Below, one piece after another: positions 8,926-17,180 of a DNA stretch of 43,745 bases. The notes under the pieces are model-generated. The model did not search any database. It worked only from the letters and a program-made list of their open reading frames with translations, and was not told the origin of the DNA. The position numbers and the translations under genes were made by a program. This DNA is from Nitrosomonas sp. GTDB lineage: Bacteria > Pseudomonadota > Gammaproteobacteria > Burkholderiales > Nitrosomonadaceae. Location of the stretch: the NCBI RefSeq assembly GCF_024282095.1, contig NZ_JAMWZS010000026.1, forward strand, positions 1-43,745, in the 5' to 3' direction. Every line of letters starts with the position of its first letter. Positions within the stretch are counted from its first letter, which is position 1.

Positions 8926-10182
8926 CTAATCAGGTTTCTTTTTAAATAGCTGATCCAGTTTTGTATTGATTTCATCAATGGCAGTCATTGCACTTTGGGC
9001 CTTTGATTCCGCGACTTTTGCTGCATTCACTGCAGTCTTCGCTGCAGTAAGAATTGTGCTATCTGTTGCGCTACCTGGAGCTGCAGCAGTCGCGGATTGA
9101 GTGTTAGATACAGGCGGTGTTGATTGTGCCGCTGCACTTGTGGCAGGTTTTCCCGTTCCCTGGGTGGTTTGCCGAAGGTCGCGCTCCTCATCGTCTTTGT
9201 GCGCCAGTAGAGACCGCAATTGCAGCAACTTACCCAGGGCGCCGTACCAGAATGGCGCGCCTAGACTGAGAAGCAGGATTGAGAGGAGAACCCCGGCTGG
9301 ATTTATATTTTTCCAGCTATCTGACCACTCACCTATTTTGGGTACCGTCAGAATGCCCTCATTTGCCAAGGATTTATAAAGATCATTTACTACGGATACC
9401 GGTACAGTTGCAGCAGGTTGATCCGATGGATTTTCCGTGGGCTTATTATTATCCTTACGCTGTACCTCAATGGCTGCGTGCACAATTGCCGATCGCGTAG
9501 ATTCATCCATGGCTAAGCGGTTGACCAGCGTAATCGTATCAAGCTGCAACGCCACAGCAACCAAGGTGGCACTTAAAAAAGTCAAAATACGGGCATTGAA
9601 GGTGAATCGCTCACTGACACGATCGATGATCGAATCAAAGCGGCTATTAATTTTAGCCAGGAATTGGCTGGAGGCATGTCGCATTAACGCTATGTTGTGG
9701 CGAACATTGCTTGCCATTTCAGGGCTGGATTTCTCCAATTGGAGCGCAAATAGTCGCACATTATCCAGGGTTTGCTCAGGATTGGTGATTCCGTTGGCTG
9801 CCATGGTGTTTTTAAGGGCTTTCAATGCTTGCTGCTGGATCTTGGTCATTGCTTGATCCGGTGTTTCTGCTTTGGAAGCCAGTTCCAGAAGTATCTTGGT
9901 CAATTCTTCGCGGTGAATCACGTCACCGTATCGAACAATGCCAAATGAAGCGCCACCGTTGACAGCTTGGTGCGTCAGGATCATTTTTACAATTTCCTGC
10001 GCATGTCTTTTTGAAAATCCAGGATCAAGCTGTTCAATCATGCCAGCAAGTCCCGCCAGCAGATTCCGCCCCCGGCTTCCGGTTGCAGCAATGATTGCTT
10101 GCGTAATCATCGTCACAGCCATACTGGCAACCAGCATAATAACGGATAGCCCAATAAGAATATCGACTGATTTAAACATCAT
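8926..10182 (-). CDS. Unknown membrane protein with Ala-rich C-terminal tail
   Basis: 418 residues; the ATG at 10182 follows an AAGGAGA site at good spacing. A hydrophobic helix spans roughly residues 8-33. A soluble helical part follows (about 40-195). A second hydrophobic stretch lies at about 200-222 (ILTFLSATLVAVALQL) and a third at about 297-325 (GVLLSILLLSLGAPFWYGALGKLL). The last 90 residues are Ala/Thr/Pro rich and end in a coiled-coil-like segment and a Lys-rich terminus. I do not recognise the family. It is the most upstream gene of the minus-strand island that includes the STAND proteins, separated from the next gene by about 316 bases, so co-transcription is uncertain. Confidence 0.75.
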   Translation of the reverse strand: MMFKSVDILIGLSVIMLVASMAVTMITQAIIAATGSRGRNLLAGLAGMIEQLDPGFSKRHAQEIVKMILTHQAVNGGASFGIVRYGDVIHREELTKILLELASKAETPDQAMTKIQQQALKALKNTMAANGITNPEQTLDNVRLFALQLEKSSPEMASNVRHNIALMRHASSQFLAKINSRFDSIIDRVSERFTFNARILTFLSATLVAVALQLDTITLVNRLAMDESTRSAIVHAAIEVQRKDNNKPTENPSDQPAATVPVSVVNDLYKSLANEGILTVPKIGEWSDSWKNINPAGVLLSILLLSLGAPFWYGALGKLLQLRSLLAHKDDEERDLRQTTQGTGKPATSAAAQSTPPVSNTQSATAAAPGSATDSTILTAAKTAVNAAKVAESKAQSAMTAIDEINTKLDQLFKKKPD

Positions 10183-10685
10183 TATCTCTCCTTACCGAAA
10201 GTTGACGCCCTCGACTGTTTGGCTTCGGTACATCGCCAGACTTTTCCCGTTGCCTTCCTCTTTTTCTTCAAGAATATCATAGTCAAAAGAAAATTAGCCG
10301 ATCAGTGACCAATCATGCATTTTTCCCGTGAAATACCAGAAACTCGAGCACGTCTTGATATAGTAAGCAATTCTTCTCCAAATCGGAACTCGCAAAGCTT
10401 GCGAACCACTTCGAATACCTGAAATTCATTGATTATGTTACGGAAAAACACTTTGGTGCGATTTAAGCCGTATCGCGCAGTGGCAAAGATATGACAAACT
10501 GAAGAGCAATTACGAAAGTATGGTTACTATGGCTTGTGGATATCTGGGTTGCCTTTGTGAAATTTCAGAAGACCCTAGCGCTATTTTAGTGAGTTGTTGC
10601 GCTGATGGGGAAAGTTGTGTCGGAGTCTTTACAGTGGCTTGCCGGTATCTTGCGCAGGGCTGGTAAAGGCAGATAATTATAGTAA
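10183..10685. other. Stretch with short plausible frames but no intact gene
   Basis: The plus strand contains two short frames that look protein-like but have no proper start. One ends at about 10466 with a tail like KLANHFEYLKFIDYVTEKHF. Another around 10473-10664 contains RIAQWQRYDKLKSNYESM followed by a Cys-rich end. They are probably decayed gene pieces. The 5' leader of the membrane-protein gene also lies here. Confidence 0.3.
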
Positions 10686-10874
10686 GCTGACCCGTGTCAT
10701 GCCGCAGCCGCCGGAAATAAAACTTCCCGAAGCGCTAATTCCGGAACGACTGTGCCGGAATATATTCAGCAAGAGATTGCTGCCGGGCGCCGTGAACAAG
10801 TCGCGCAAGAATTTCTCGGTCACCCGGCATGTGAATCAGTGGAACAGGATCCAACGGTATACGGTTTTACGTGA
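10686..10874 (+). pseudogene. Possible decayed gene tail
   Basis: An open frame of 62 codons without an ATG ends in a protein-like helix (VPEYIQQEIAAGRREQVAQE) and then FLGHPACESVEQDP. The residue pattern looks more protein-like than the overlapping frame that begins at 10615. It is not a recognised family and has no ribosome binding site. It ends 14 bases before the stop of mtkB on the other strand. Confidence 0.25.
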
Positions 10875-10887
10875 TTTTATGGCTTGA

Positions 10888-11775
10888 TTACATCTTAGCC
10901 AAAACTTCCGCAACGGTTTGTCCCATCAGCGATGGCGTCGGACAAATCGTAACACCCAGTTCTTTCAATATCGCTACCTTTTCTGCTGCGCTTTCTCCGG
11001 CGGATGAAATGATCGCACCCGCATGTCCCATGCGCCGTCCTTCCGGTGCGGTCAGGCCGGCAATATAGGCAACCAGCGGTTTGGTCATGTGTTCTTTGGC
11101 GAATTTACCGGCTTCCACTTCCTGCGGGCCGCCAATCTCACCAATCATCAGTGCCACTTTGGTTTCAGGATCCTGCTCCAATCTTTCCAGAATATCCCGG
11201 TGTGAGCTGCCGGGAATCGGGTCACCGCCGATGCCGACAGAAGTCGAAATACCGATGCCTAATAGCCGCATTTGATCAGCGGCTTCATAACCCAGCGTGC
11301 CGGAGCGACCGACTACGCCGACATTGCCGCGGATATAGATGTGTCCGGGCATGATCCCCAGCATCGCGCGGCCTGGACTGATGGTACCAGCACAGTTGGG
11401 GCCGGTCAGCAGCATGCGTTCTTCCTTGTGGAAGCGACGCAGGAAATTCTTCACTGTCATCATGTCTTGCGTCGGTATACCATCGGTGATGGAGACGCAA
11501 TATTTGATGCCGGCATCAGCAGCTTCCATGATGGAATCCGCAGCAAATGCAGGTGGTACGAAAACAATGCTGGCTTCCGCGCCAACCTGCTTAACCGCTT
11601 CTTTGACGGTATTGAATACCGGCAATCCCAAGTGCGTTTGTCCACCTTTGCCTGGCGTTACGCCGCCGACCACATTGGAGCCGTAGTCGATCATTTCCTG
11701 CGCATGAAAGGTGCCAATTCTTCCGGTAAACCCTTGAACAATAATTCGTGTTTTTTCGTTGATTAATATCGCCAC
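10888..11775 (-). CDS. mtkB: Malate-CoA ligase, alpha subunit (succinyl-CoA ligase family)
   Basis: 295 residues with a GTG start at 11775, preceded by AGGAG at 6 bases. It has the succinyl-CoA synthetase alpha fold: an N-terminal CoA-binding Rossmann part (VQGFTGRIGTFHAQEMI, VGGVTPGKGG), then GPNCAGTI. GSSHRDIL contains the His that is phosphorylated during catalysis, and GEIGGPQE follows. With the beta subunit it would form malyl-CoA (or succinyl-CoA) at the cost of ATP. The malate-CoA ligase call rests on the beta subunit's closeness to MtkA and on the malyl-CoA lyase gene in the same cluster. It lies 9 bases after mtkA, so the two form one operon. Confidence 0.85.
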   Translation of the reverse strand: MAILINEKTRIIVQGFTGRIGTFHAQEMIDYGSNVVGGVTPGKGGQTHLGLPVFNTVKEAVKQVGAEASIVFVPPAFAADSIMEAADAGIKYCVSITDGIPTQDMMTVKNFLRRFHKEERMLLTGPNCAGTISPGRAMLGIMPGHIYIRGNVGVVGRSGTLGYEAADQMRLLGIGISTSVGIGGDPIPGSSHRDILERLEQDPETKVALMIGEIGGPQEVEAGKFAKEHMTKPLVAYIAGLTAPEGRRMGHAGAIISSAGESAAEKVAILKELGVTICPTPSLMGQTVAEVLAKM

Positions 11776-11784
11776 TTTGTACTC

Positions 11785-12966
11785 CTAGGCTTTTTGTACG
11801 ACGACTTCGTTACGTGCGCGAACCACTTTCTCCGCGGCATCCGCTAGCGTATCGGCTGTGATAATCGGTAGACCGCTGTTCGCGATAATGCGCCGGCCTT
11901 CTTCTACGTTGGTACCCGACAAACGCACTACCAATGGCAGTTTCATATCGATGTTCCTGACGGCTTGTACAACGCCTTCCGCAATCCAGTCGCAGCGGTT
12001 GATACCGGCGAAGATATTGACCAGCATCGCTTTCACATTGGCATCGGCCAACACCAGGCGAAAAGCCTTTTCGGTACGTTCGGCTGAAGCGCCGCCGCCG
12101 ACATCAAGAAAGTTGGCAGGCTCGCCACCGGCCAGTTTAATCATGTCCATCGTCGCCATCGCCAGGCCGGCGCCATTAATCATGCAGCCGATATCGCCAT
12201 CCAGTCCGACATAACTTAAGCCCGCTTCTGCGGCGGCGACTTCACGGCTATCCACCTGTGTATTGTCGCGCAGTTCCGCGACTTTATGGCGGCGGAACAG
12301 CGCATTCTCGTCAAATACCATTTTGGCGTCGAGCGCCATGATTTCGTTGTTGGTGGTCAGAACCAGCGGATTGATTTCCAGGATGTTGGCATCCAGATCG
12401 CGCAATGCACGGTAACAACCTTTAATGGTTTTAACCGCATGATTCAGTTGTGCGGGGTCGATATTCAACGCAAACGCCATTTTTCTCGCCTGAAAATCCT
12501 GCAATCCCACCGCCGGTTCGATATAAATCTTGATAATGGCTTCCGGATTGGTCACAGCCAGCTTCTCGATTTCCATGCCGCCCTGCGCGGAACCGATCAT
12601 GATGACTCGCTCGCTGCTGCGATCGAGCATGAATGACAGATACATTTCCTTGGCGATACTGGTGCCGGCCTCAATGTATAACCTGGAACAGATTTTTCCG
12701 GCAGGTCCGGTTTGATGCGTCACCAGTTTTTTGCCGAGCAGCTCTTCAGCCGCCTTTTCCACTTCAGCATGCGTTCTGCATACTTTGATGCCACCCGCTT
12801 TACCGCGTGCACCGGAATGGATTTGCGCTTTCACCACCCATACATCGCCATCAATCTCCCTGGCACGTTGCACGGCTTCCACCACGCTGTAGGCCAAGCC
12901 GCCATCAGCAATTTTTACGCCGTATCCCGCCAGGATTTCTTTTGCTTGATATTCGTGAATATTCAA
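11785..12966 (-). CDS. mtkA: Malate-CoA ligase, beta subunit
   Basis: 393 residues. The only sensible start is a TTG at 12966, with GAGGAA about 7 bases upstream; [10 protein letters not shown] is the standard N-terminus of the family. It has an ATP-grasp domain ([33 protein letters not shown]) and a C-terminal CoA-ligase domain ([49 protein letters not shown]). The residues NRCDWIAEG and the overall sequence resemble methylotroph MtkA more than SucC. It is the first gene of the mtkA-mtkB pair, downstream of mcl. Role: ATP-dependent activation of malate to malyl-CoA for cleavage to glyoxylate and acetyl-CoA. Confidence 0.88.
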   Translation of the reverse strand: MNIHEYQAKEILAGYGVKIADGGLAYSVVEAVQRAREIDGDVWVVKAQIHSGARGKAGGIKVCRTHAEVEKAAEELLGKKLVTHQTGPAGKICSRLYIEAGTSIAKEMYLSFMLDRSSERVIMIGSAQGGMEIEKLAVTNPEAIIKIYIEPAVGLQDFQARKMAFALNIDPAQLNHAVKTIKGCYRALRDLDANILEINPLVLTTNNEIMALDAKMVFDENALFRRHKVAELRDNTQVDSREVAAAEAGLSYVGLDGDIGCMINGAGLAMATMDMIKLAGGEPANFLDVGGGASAERTEKAFRLVLADANVKAMLVNIFAGINRCDWIAEGVVQAVRNIDMKLPLVVRLSGTNVEEGRRIIANSGLPIITADTLADAAEKVVRARNEVVVQKA

Positions 12967-13040
12967 TTCAATTTCCTCAACAATTGCATTAAATTCAATT
13001 CGATAGTTTTATAATTTCAACTTAAACAACGATAAAGATA

Positions 13041-13061
13041 AAGGCCGCTTAGCGCGGCCTT
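13041..13061. terminator. Hairpin between mcl and mtkA
   Basis: A perfect 8-bp stem (AAGGCCGC/GCGGCCTT) with a 5-base loop lies 10 bases after the mcl stop. On the minus strand it is followed by a T-rich but interrupted run (TATCTTTATC). It may partly terminate mcl transcripts ahead of mtkA, adjusting lyase to ligase levels, or stabilise the mcl 3' end. Confidence 0.55.
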
Positions 13062-13070
13062 ATCTGTTGA

Positions 13071-14018
13071 CTAGTTTTTTGCTGCAATAGCTTCAGCTAC
13101 TTTTACCACATTATTAGCCATTCTTTCAGAAGCCGCATCGATTAAACGGCCATCCAGCGCAGCGGCACCTTTACCTTGCGCCGCAGCGTCTTTGAGTGCC
13201 GCCAGAATACGTTTTGCTTTCTCAATTTCACGCGCAGGCGGTGTGAATACATCATTGGCCAGTTCTATTTGCGTTGGGTGAATCGCCCATTTTCCTTCAC
13301 ATCCCAACGCGGCGGCGCGTTTAGCCGCCAGTACGTAACCGTCGGGATCCTTGATATCGCCAAAAGGACCGTCGATCGGACGCAACCCGTACGCACGACA
13401 AGCCACGATCATGCGGCTGATGGCAAAATGCCATTGATCGCCGGGATAATCCGGGTTCAGGCCGCCGATATTGGTGGTTCTGGCGCGATTGCTGGCGGCA
13501 TAATCGGCAACACCGAAATGCAAGGCTTCCAGCCGTCCTGATGCGCCATTGCGCGCGATATCCTCCACATTGGCCATGCCCAGCGCGGTTTCGATCAGCG
13601 CTTCCAGACCGATGCGGTTTTTCAGACCTTGCTGCATTTCGAGCTGGGTCACCATCGCTTGCACCATGTAAATATCCGCATACACGCCCGCTTTCGGAAT
13701 CAGCAGTGTATCGATCTTGTGTCCGGCCTGTTCTACCAGATCAACCACATCGCGCACCATATATTGGGTATCGAGACCGTTGATGCGCACCGAAACCGTG
13801 ATGCCGTGGCCTTTCCAGTCCAGATCGTTGAGTGCTTGGATGACATTTTTACGTGCCTGAATTTTGTCATCAGGCGCGACTGCGTCTTCCAGATCGAGAA
13901 AAACAAAATCTACGCCGCTATTCAATGCTTTCTCAAACATTCCCGGATTAGAACCTGGAACTGCCAATTCGCAACGTTGTACCCGCTGAATAGTGGTTTC
14001 ATATAGCGTGTGACTCAT
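13071..14018 (-). CDS. mcl: Malyl-CoA lyase (HpcH/HpaI aldolase family)
   Basis: 315 residues; the ATG is preceded by GGAGGAAAC. Characteristic stretches are ELAVPGSNPGMFEKA, DFVFLDLEDAVAPDDK, SVRINGLDT, LIPKAG, LEALIETALGMANVE, HFGVADYAAS and ACRAYGLRPIDGPFGD, plus GKWAIHPTQI. Glu and Asp of the LEDAV and IETALG segments bind the metal. The sequence matches the L-malyl-CoA/beta-methylmalyl-CoA lyase type seen with mtkAB in serine-cycle organisms. Product use (acetyl-CoA plus glyoxylate) links it to C2/glyoxylate metabolism. In an autotroph this might serve glyoxylate handling (inference). Confidence 0.87.
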   Translation of the reverse strand: MSHTLYETTIQRVQRCELAVPGSNPGMFEKALNSGVDFVFLDLEDAVAPDDKIQARKNVIQALNDLDWKGHGITVSVRINGLDTQYMVRDVVDLVEQAGHKIDTLLIPKAGVYADIYMVQAMVTQLEMQQGLKNRIGLEALIETALGMANVEDIARNGASGRLEALHFGVADYAASNRARTTNIGGLNPDYPGDQWHFAISRMIVACRAYGLRPIDGPFGDIKDPDGYVLAAKRAAALGCEGKWAIHPTQIELANDVFTPPAREIEKAKRILAALKDAAAQGKGAAALDGRLIDAASERMANNVVKVAEAIAAKN

Positions 14019-14384
14019 GTTTCCTCCAGAATTAATAAATTTTTTAAGTGATCAATAGGGCTAATAGACGAACATGCCGGATGAGTGGTTTGTTTTTTTA
14101 ATATCATTTCACCTGATCTGCACTCAGTAGCAGGCATGGAATTAAGGCATTCTGTGTATCGTGGACTAGCAACGCAGGTAATCTTGATGAGGTGAATGGT
14201 TAGAATGAATGGTTTTCTGCTGGTTGTTTTAAAGACTAATTATTCAGCGGATTATATCCATTCTGCGGGAATTTATCTACTGACAAGCATTACCACTGTG
14301 GCGAACAAATAAACTGTCTGAGTTTGCAGCAAACGATCTGTCTGGGTTTTTTGGAATCCGTGCAGGATTCCAAAAAAATCGCAA
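14019..14384. other. Intergenic region between the DUF4062/STAND paralogue and mcl
   Basis: It holds the leader of mcl. It also holds a perfect 13-bp inverted repeat (TTTTTTGGAATCC at 14347-14359 against GGATTCCAAAAAA at 14365-14377). The A and T tracts lie on the wrong sides for a classical terminator. No gene or clear promoter boxes were recognised. Confidence 0.45.
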
Positions 14385-14445
14385 GCGCCGCTGCGCGGCG
14401 CTATCAATGCACAGCAAATCAGCGCTTCAGCGTTCAGCGCGCCGG
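14385..14445 (-). other. Conserved 3' block with GC hairpin, copy C
   Basis: It is nearly identical to the block after the gene ending at 990, including the GCGCCGC/GCGGCGC hairpin at 14385-14401, which is followed after five bases by seven Ts on the minus strand. It can act as a terminator. Sharing with two other FGE-ended genes suggests the constant 3' segment of DGR targets. Confidence 0.55.
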
Positions 14446-17142
14446 TTATCTGCTATTCGATGGGGACTCACATAACACCCGGAAGCCGATACTGCCGCTG
14501 CGATAGTTCGGAAGGTACCCGCGGTAGCGTGTCAACGAGTGCGCGAAGTGCGGACTTTCGCCCCAGCAACCACCGCGCAACACGCGGGCCCTGCCATCTA
14601 TATTTATAGCAATATCTTGAAGTAGCTCATAATGATTCAAACACCATTCCCAAGAGTTGCCAGCCATATCGTCAACACCGAAATGGCTGCGGCCCAATGG
14701 GTACATGCCTACCGCAACGGTACGCCCAATCCCGGCTTCTTGTTGATTGGCCCGTGCGGGATTCCATTCACCCCCCGGCCACGGATAATCCTGCTGCGTG
14801 GCAGCAACGGCTGCCCATTGCCATTCCCATTCGGCGGGTAATCGAATATCCAGCTTGGATTTTGCGCTGAGCCAGCGGCAAAATACTACCGCATCGTACC
14901 AGGAAACGTTGACCACCGGATAATCAGCAAAAGACCACAGCAATGGACCAGGTTTTTTTTCCTTTTGCAAATCCCGCCACCATGCCTCGTTGCGATAACC
15001 ATCCTCGGCATCGGCAAAAGCGCGATATTGAATCCAGGTGATTGGGTAGCAGGCGATACGAAAACGGGGCATCTGGAAATGATCTCCTGTTTCCAGCGTG
15101 ACTTCCCCGGCCGGTATATCAATCCAAGCGATGTCCGGTAAACCGTGTTGATCCAAACCGACGCCGTGGCGTGGGTCGCCAAATTGGTTGAGGCGCAAGC
15201 CGTTTTCTTCGCGCCGCTGGTGCGGCGTCTCATCGGTGTTGAGTTCTTCTAGCAGCGCCAGCGGTTCCGGGTGCAGAAATTGGCGCAGCGGTTCTTCCAA
15301 TTGCATTTCGAGCTGTTGCCACAGCGTAATCATCGGATCGCTGAAATCGGGGCCGCATGCCGGTACAGCCATTTGATTCAGTTTGGCCAGCGCTGCAATG
15401 ACCGGTCTTTGCCGCTCCCATCCCCATTTCAGCACCGACTGGCGTTGCTGCCGCGACCAGTCGCGCGCCGCCTGCTCGGCCTGGCGGCGCAATGCAAGAT
15501 CGTTGGCATAACGGGCATACCATTCCTGAAAACGTTTCCAATGGCTGAATACCGCTTCGTGCCCGACCTCGTAGATCACCGGCGAATCGCTGCTATCTTG
15601 CCTGCTGACCAGAATGCGCTGATCGACTAAATATTTGGCCAACAGCAATGCGGGCTCAGACAGTTCGTGCTGTGCGGCACGGCGGCGCACGACCGTCAGC
15701 GCTTCGTTCTTATCGCTGCTTTGCTGTTCCACGCTGGCGATGTTCAGAAATAAGCCTGAAAAAACCTTGTCGTCCAATGGGATGATTTCTTGTGCACGGG
15801 CCACCGCCTTTTCAGCCAAGCCTTCGATGGCACCAGCAACACCGCCGATGGCGGTGTAGGCGTCTTCGGTGAGTTCGTTGCCGCGCCTTTGCTGATACAA
15901 CTGCGCCAGCGTGAATTCCGCCAACGCCAATGCGCCGGGTGCGGTGCCGGTGTCATCCAAAATGCGTTGCACCAAGTGCCGTGCAATCGTGAGACCGGCT
16001 GCTTTGGCAGGCTCGACGATCATTTTCTCCAATGCTGCTTGGCCCGGAATACCCAGCGGAAAATGCCCGTTGCGTAGCAGTGTAATACTGTCTTCATCTT
16101 GCGGCCATTGGTTGTAGAAATCGGAACGCATGGCAATGACTACGCGCACTAATGGACTCCTTACGGCGGCTTGGAGCAATGCAAAAAATGCGCTACGCGT
16201 AGCCGCATCGACTTTTGCTGCAAACAATTCCTCGAACTGATCGGCAAACAACAGTAATTGCGCATTCGCACCCTGCGTTCTCAGCGCGTTTTCGGCCAGG
16301 ACAGCCATGTCAGCCGGGCGGTTGCGTAACTTCCCTGCAAGCTCCTGAACATGCCAACCTTGTGTTGGAAACGCCCTATCCAATGCATCCGCCAGCTGAC
16401 AGAATGGATCGTCACTCGTCCGGCGCGGGCTAAAGCTGACCGGAAACCAGCGCACACCGCCGCTAACGGCGGTGGTGGTGAGAACAGGAATCAAACCTGC
16501 ATAAACCAACGACGACTTGCCTGAACCGGAAGACCCAATCACGGCAAGAAAGCGCTCGCTGCGGACCAACAGGCGCTCAATCAGCGCTTCGATCTCGGCA
16601 TCACGCCCGAAGAATCGATCCGCTTCGCTCGTCAGAAAAGCACGCAATCCCGGATAGGGATCGCCCACGATGCGCTTCGGCGAGGGCTGAGTCTGTCGCT
16701 GGGAGTAGTGTAGATACGCTTTCAGAACATGCGCCTTTAAATCTTCCGGTGTTTTGAAAACGGCTGCACGGCTGGCAATGCGCTGTCTGAAAGCAACGAT
16801 CAATTCCGGCGGATTTTCATTGGTGACCGCATCGTAAAATGTGCCTTTGATTTCATGATCGTCCTTGATGAAAATCAAAGTCGGTAATGCACACTCTTCT
16901 GCACGACGGAATTCTTGCTCAGTGATGGATAGAGAATCTCCTTGGGGAATATGGCCATAGCGCCGTCCGATGATGCCAATATACAAATCACACTCAGCCA
17001 CATCACTCAAGCAACTCTCTCGCACACTGCGTTCGTCGGCGGTGTAACTTTCAACCACGATGCATTCGCCACCCAATGCGTCTTTGACAGCTTGCCGTTC
17101 TGGTAAAAGGTCACTCAAGGTTGACGAAAGATAGACTTTCAT
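14446..17142 (-). CDS. DUF4062 / STAND NTPase / FGE-like sensor protein (paralogue 2)
   Basis: 898 residues starting at MKVYLSSTL. Domains are DUF4062 (1-95; [13 protein letters not shown]), STAND NTPase (PYPGLRAF, Walker A GSSGSGKSS at about 203-211, Walker [21 protein letters not shown]), a helical linker ([12 protein letters not shown]) and an FGE/C-lectin domain (from about 655; GNSWEWC, RVLRGGCW, GFRVLCES). It is highly similar to the protein ending at 5880 except in the variable codons at 14491-14562. Near the end one C is missing compared with its two relatives, so the usual SPIE-stop becomes SPSNSR-stop. It begins 38 bases after an ADP-ribosylglycohydrolase-like gene. The proposed role in ligand sensing is inferred from domain order. 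Confidence 0.87.
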   Translation of the reverse strand: MKVYLSSTLSDLLPERQAVKDALGGECIVVESYTADERSVRESCLSDVAECDLYIGIIGRRYGHIPQGDSLSITEQEFRRAEECALPTLIFIKDDHEIKGTFYDAVTNENPPELIVAFRQRIASRAAVFKTPEDLKAHVLKAYLHYSQRQTQPSPKRIVGDPYPGLRAFLTSEADRFFGRDAEIEALIERLLVRSERFLAVIGSSGSGKSSLVYAGLIPVLTTTAVSGGVRWFPVSFSPRRTSDDPFCQLADALDRAFPTQGWHVQELAGKLRNRPADMAVLAENALRTQGANAQLLLFADQFEELFAAKVDAATRSAFFALLQAAVRSPLVRVVIAMRSDFYNQWPQDEDSITLLRNGHFPLGIPGQAALEKMIVEPAKAAGLTIARHLVQRILDDTGTAPGALALAEFTLAQLYQQRRGNELTEDAYTAIGGVAGAIEGLAEKAVARAQEIIPLDDKVFSGLFLNIASVEQQSSDKNEALTVVRRRAAQHELSEPALLLAKYLVDQRILVSRQDSSDSPVIYEVGHEAVFSHWKRFQEWYARYANDLALRRQAEQAARDWSRQQRQSVLKWGWERQRPVIAALAKLNQMAVPACGPDFSDPMITLWQQLEMQLEEPLRQFLHPEPLALLEELNTDETPHQRREENGLRLNQFGDPRHGVGLDQHGLPDIAWIDIPAGEVTLETGDHFQMPRFRIACYPITWIQYRAFADAEDGYRNEAWWRDLQKEKKPGPLLWSFADYPVVNVSWYDAVVFCRWLSAKSKLDIRLPAEWEWQWAAVAATQQDYPWPGGEWNPARANQQEAGIGRTVAVGMYPLGRSHFGVDDMAGNSWEWCLNHYELLQDIAINIDGRARVLRGGCWGESPHFAHSLTRYRGYLPNYRSGSIGFRVLCESPSNSR
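14491..14562 (-). other. Candidate DGR variable region C
   Basis: These 24 codons between the conserved Trp and Ile-Gly-Phe include one codon more than region A. Of the 13 aligned variable codons, 11 are NNY; GAA and GGG are the exceptions. The framework Pro and Arg residues are kept. Confidence 0.5.
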
Positions 17143-17180
17143 GGCGAACTCATCGGTAGAAAATTAAGGTGCTGACTTAA

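Noticed and set aside
10615-10887. 90-codon plus-strand gene
   Set aside because: No ribosome site, unlikely residue pattern, and an overlapping frame looks more protein-like; treated as decayed DNA.
10888-12966. sucCD (succinyl-CoA synthetase of the TCA cycle)
   Set aside because: The beta subunit is closer to MtkA and the next gene is a malyl-CoA lyase, so malate-CoA ligase was preferred.
14347-14377. Terminator for the third STAND/FGE gene
   Set aside because: The A and T tracts lie on the wrong sides of the stem in both directions; the GC hairpin at 14385-14401 is the better candidate.
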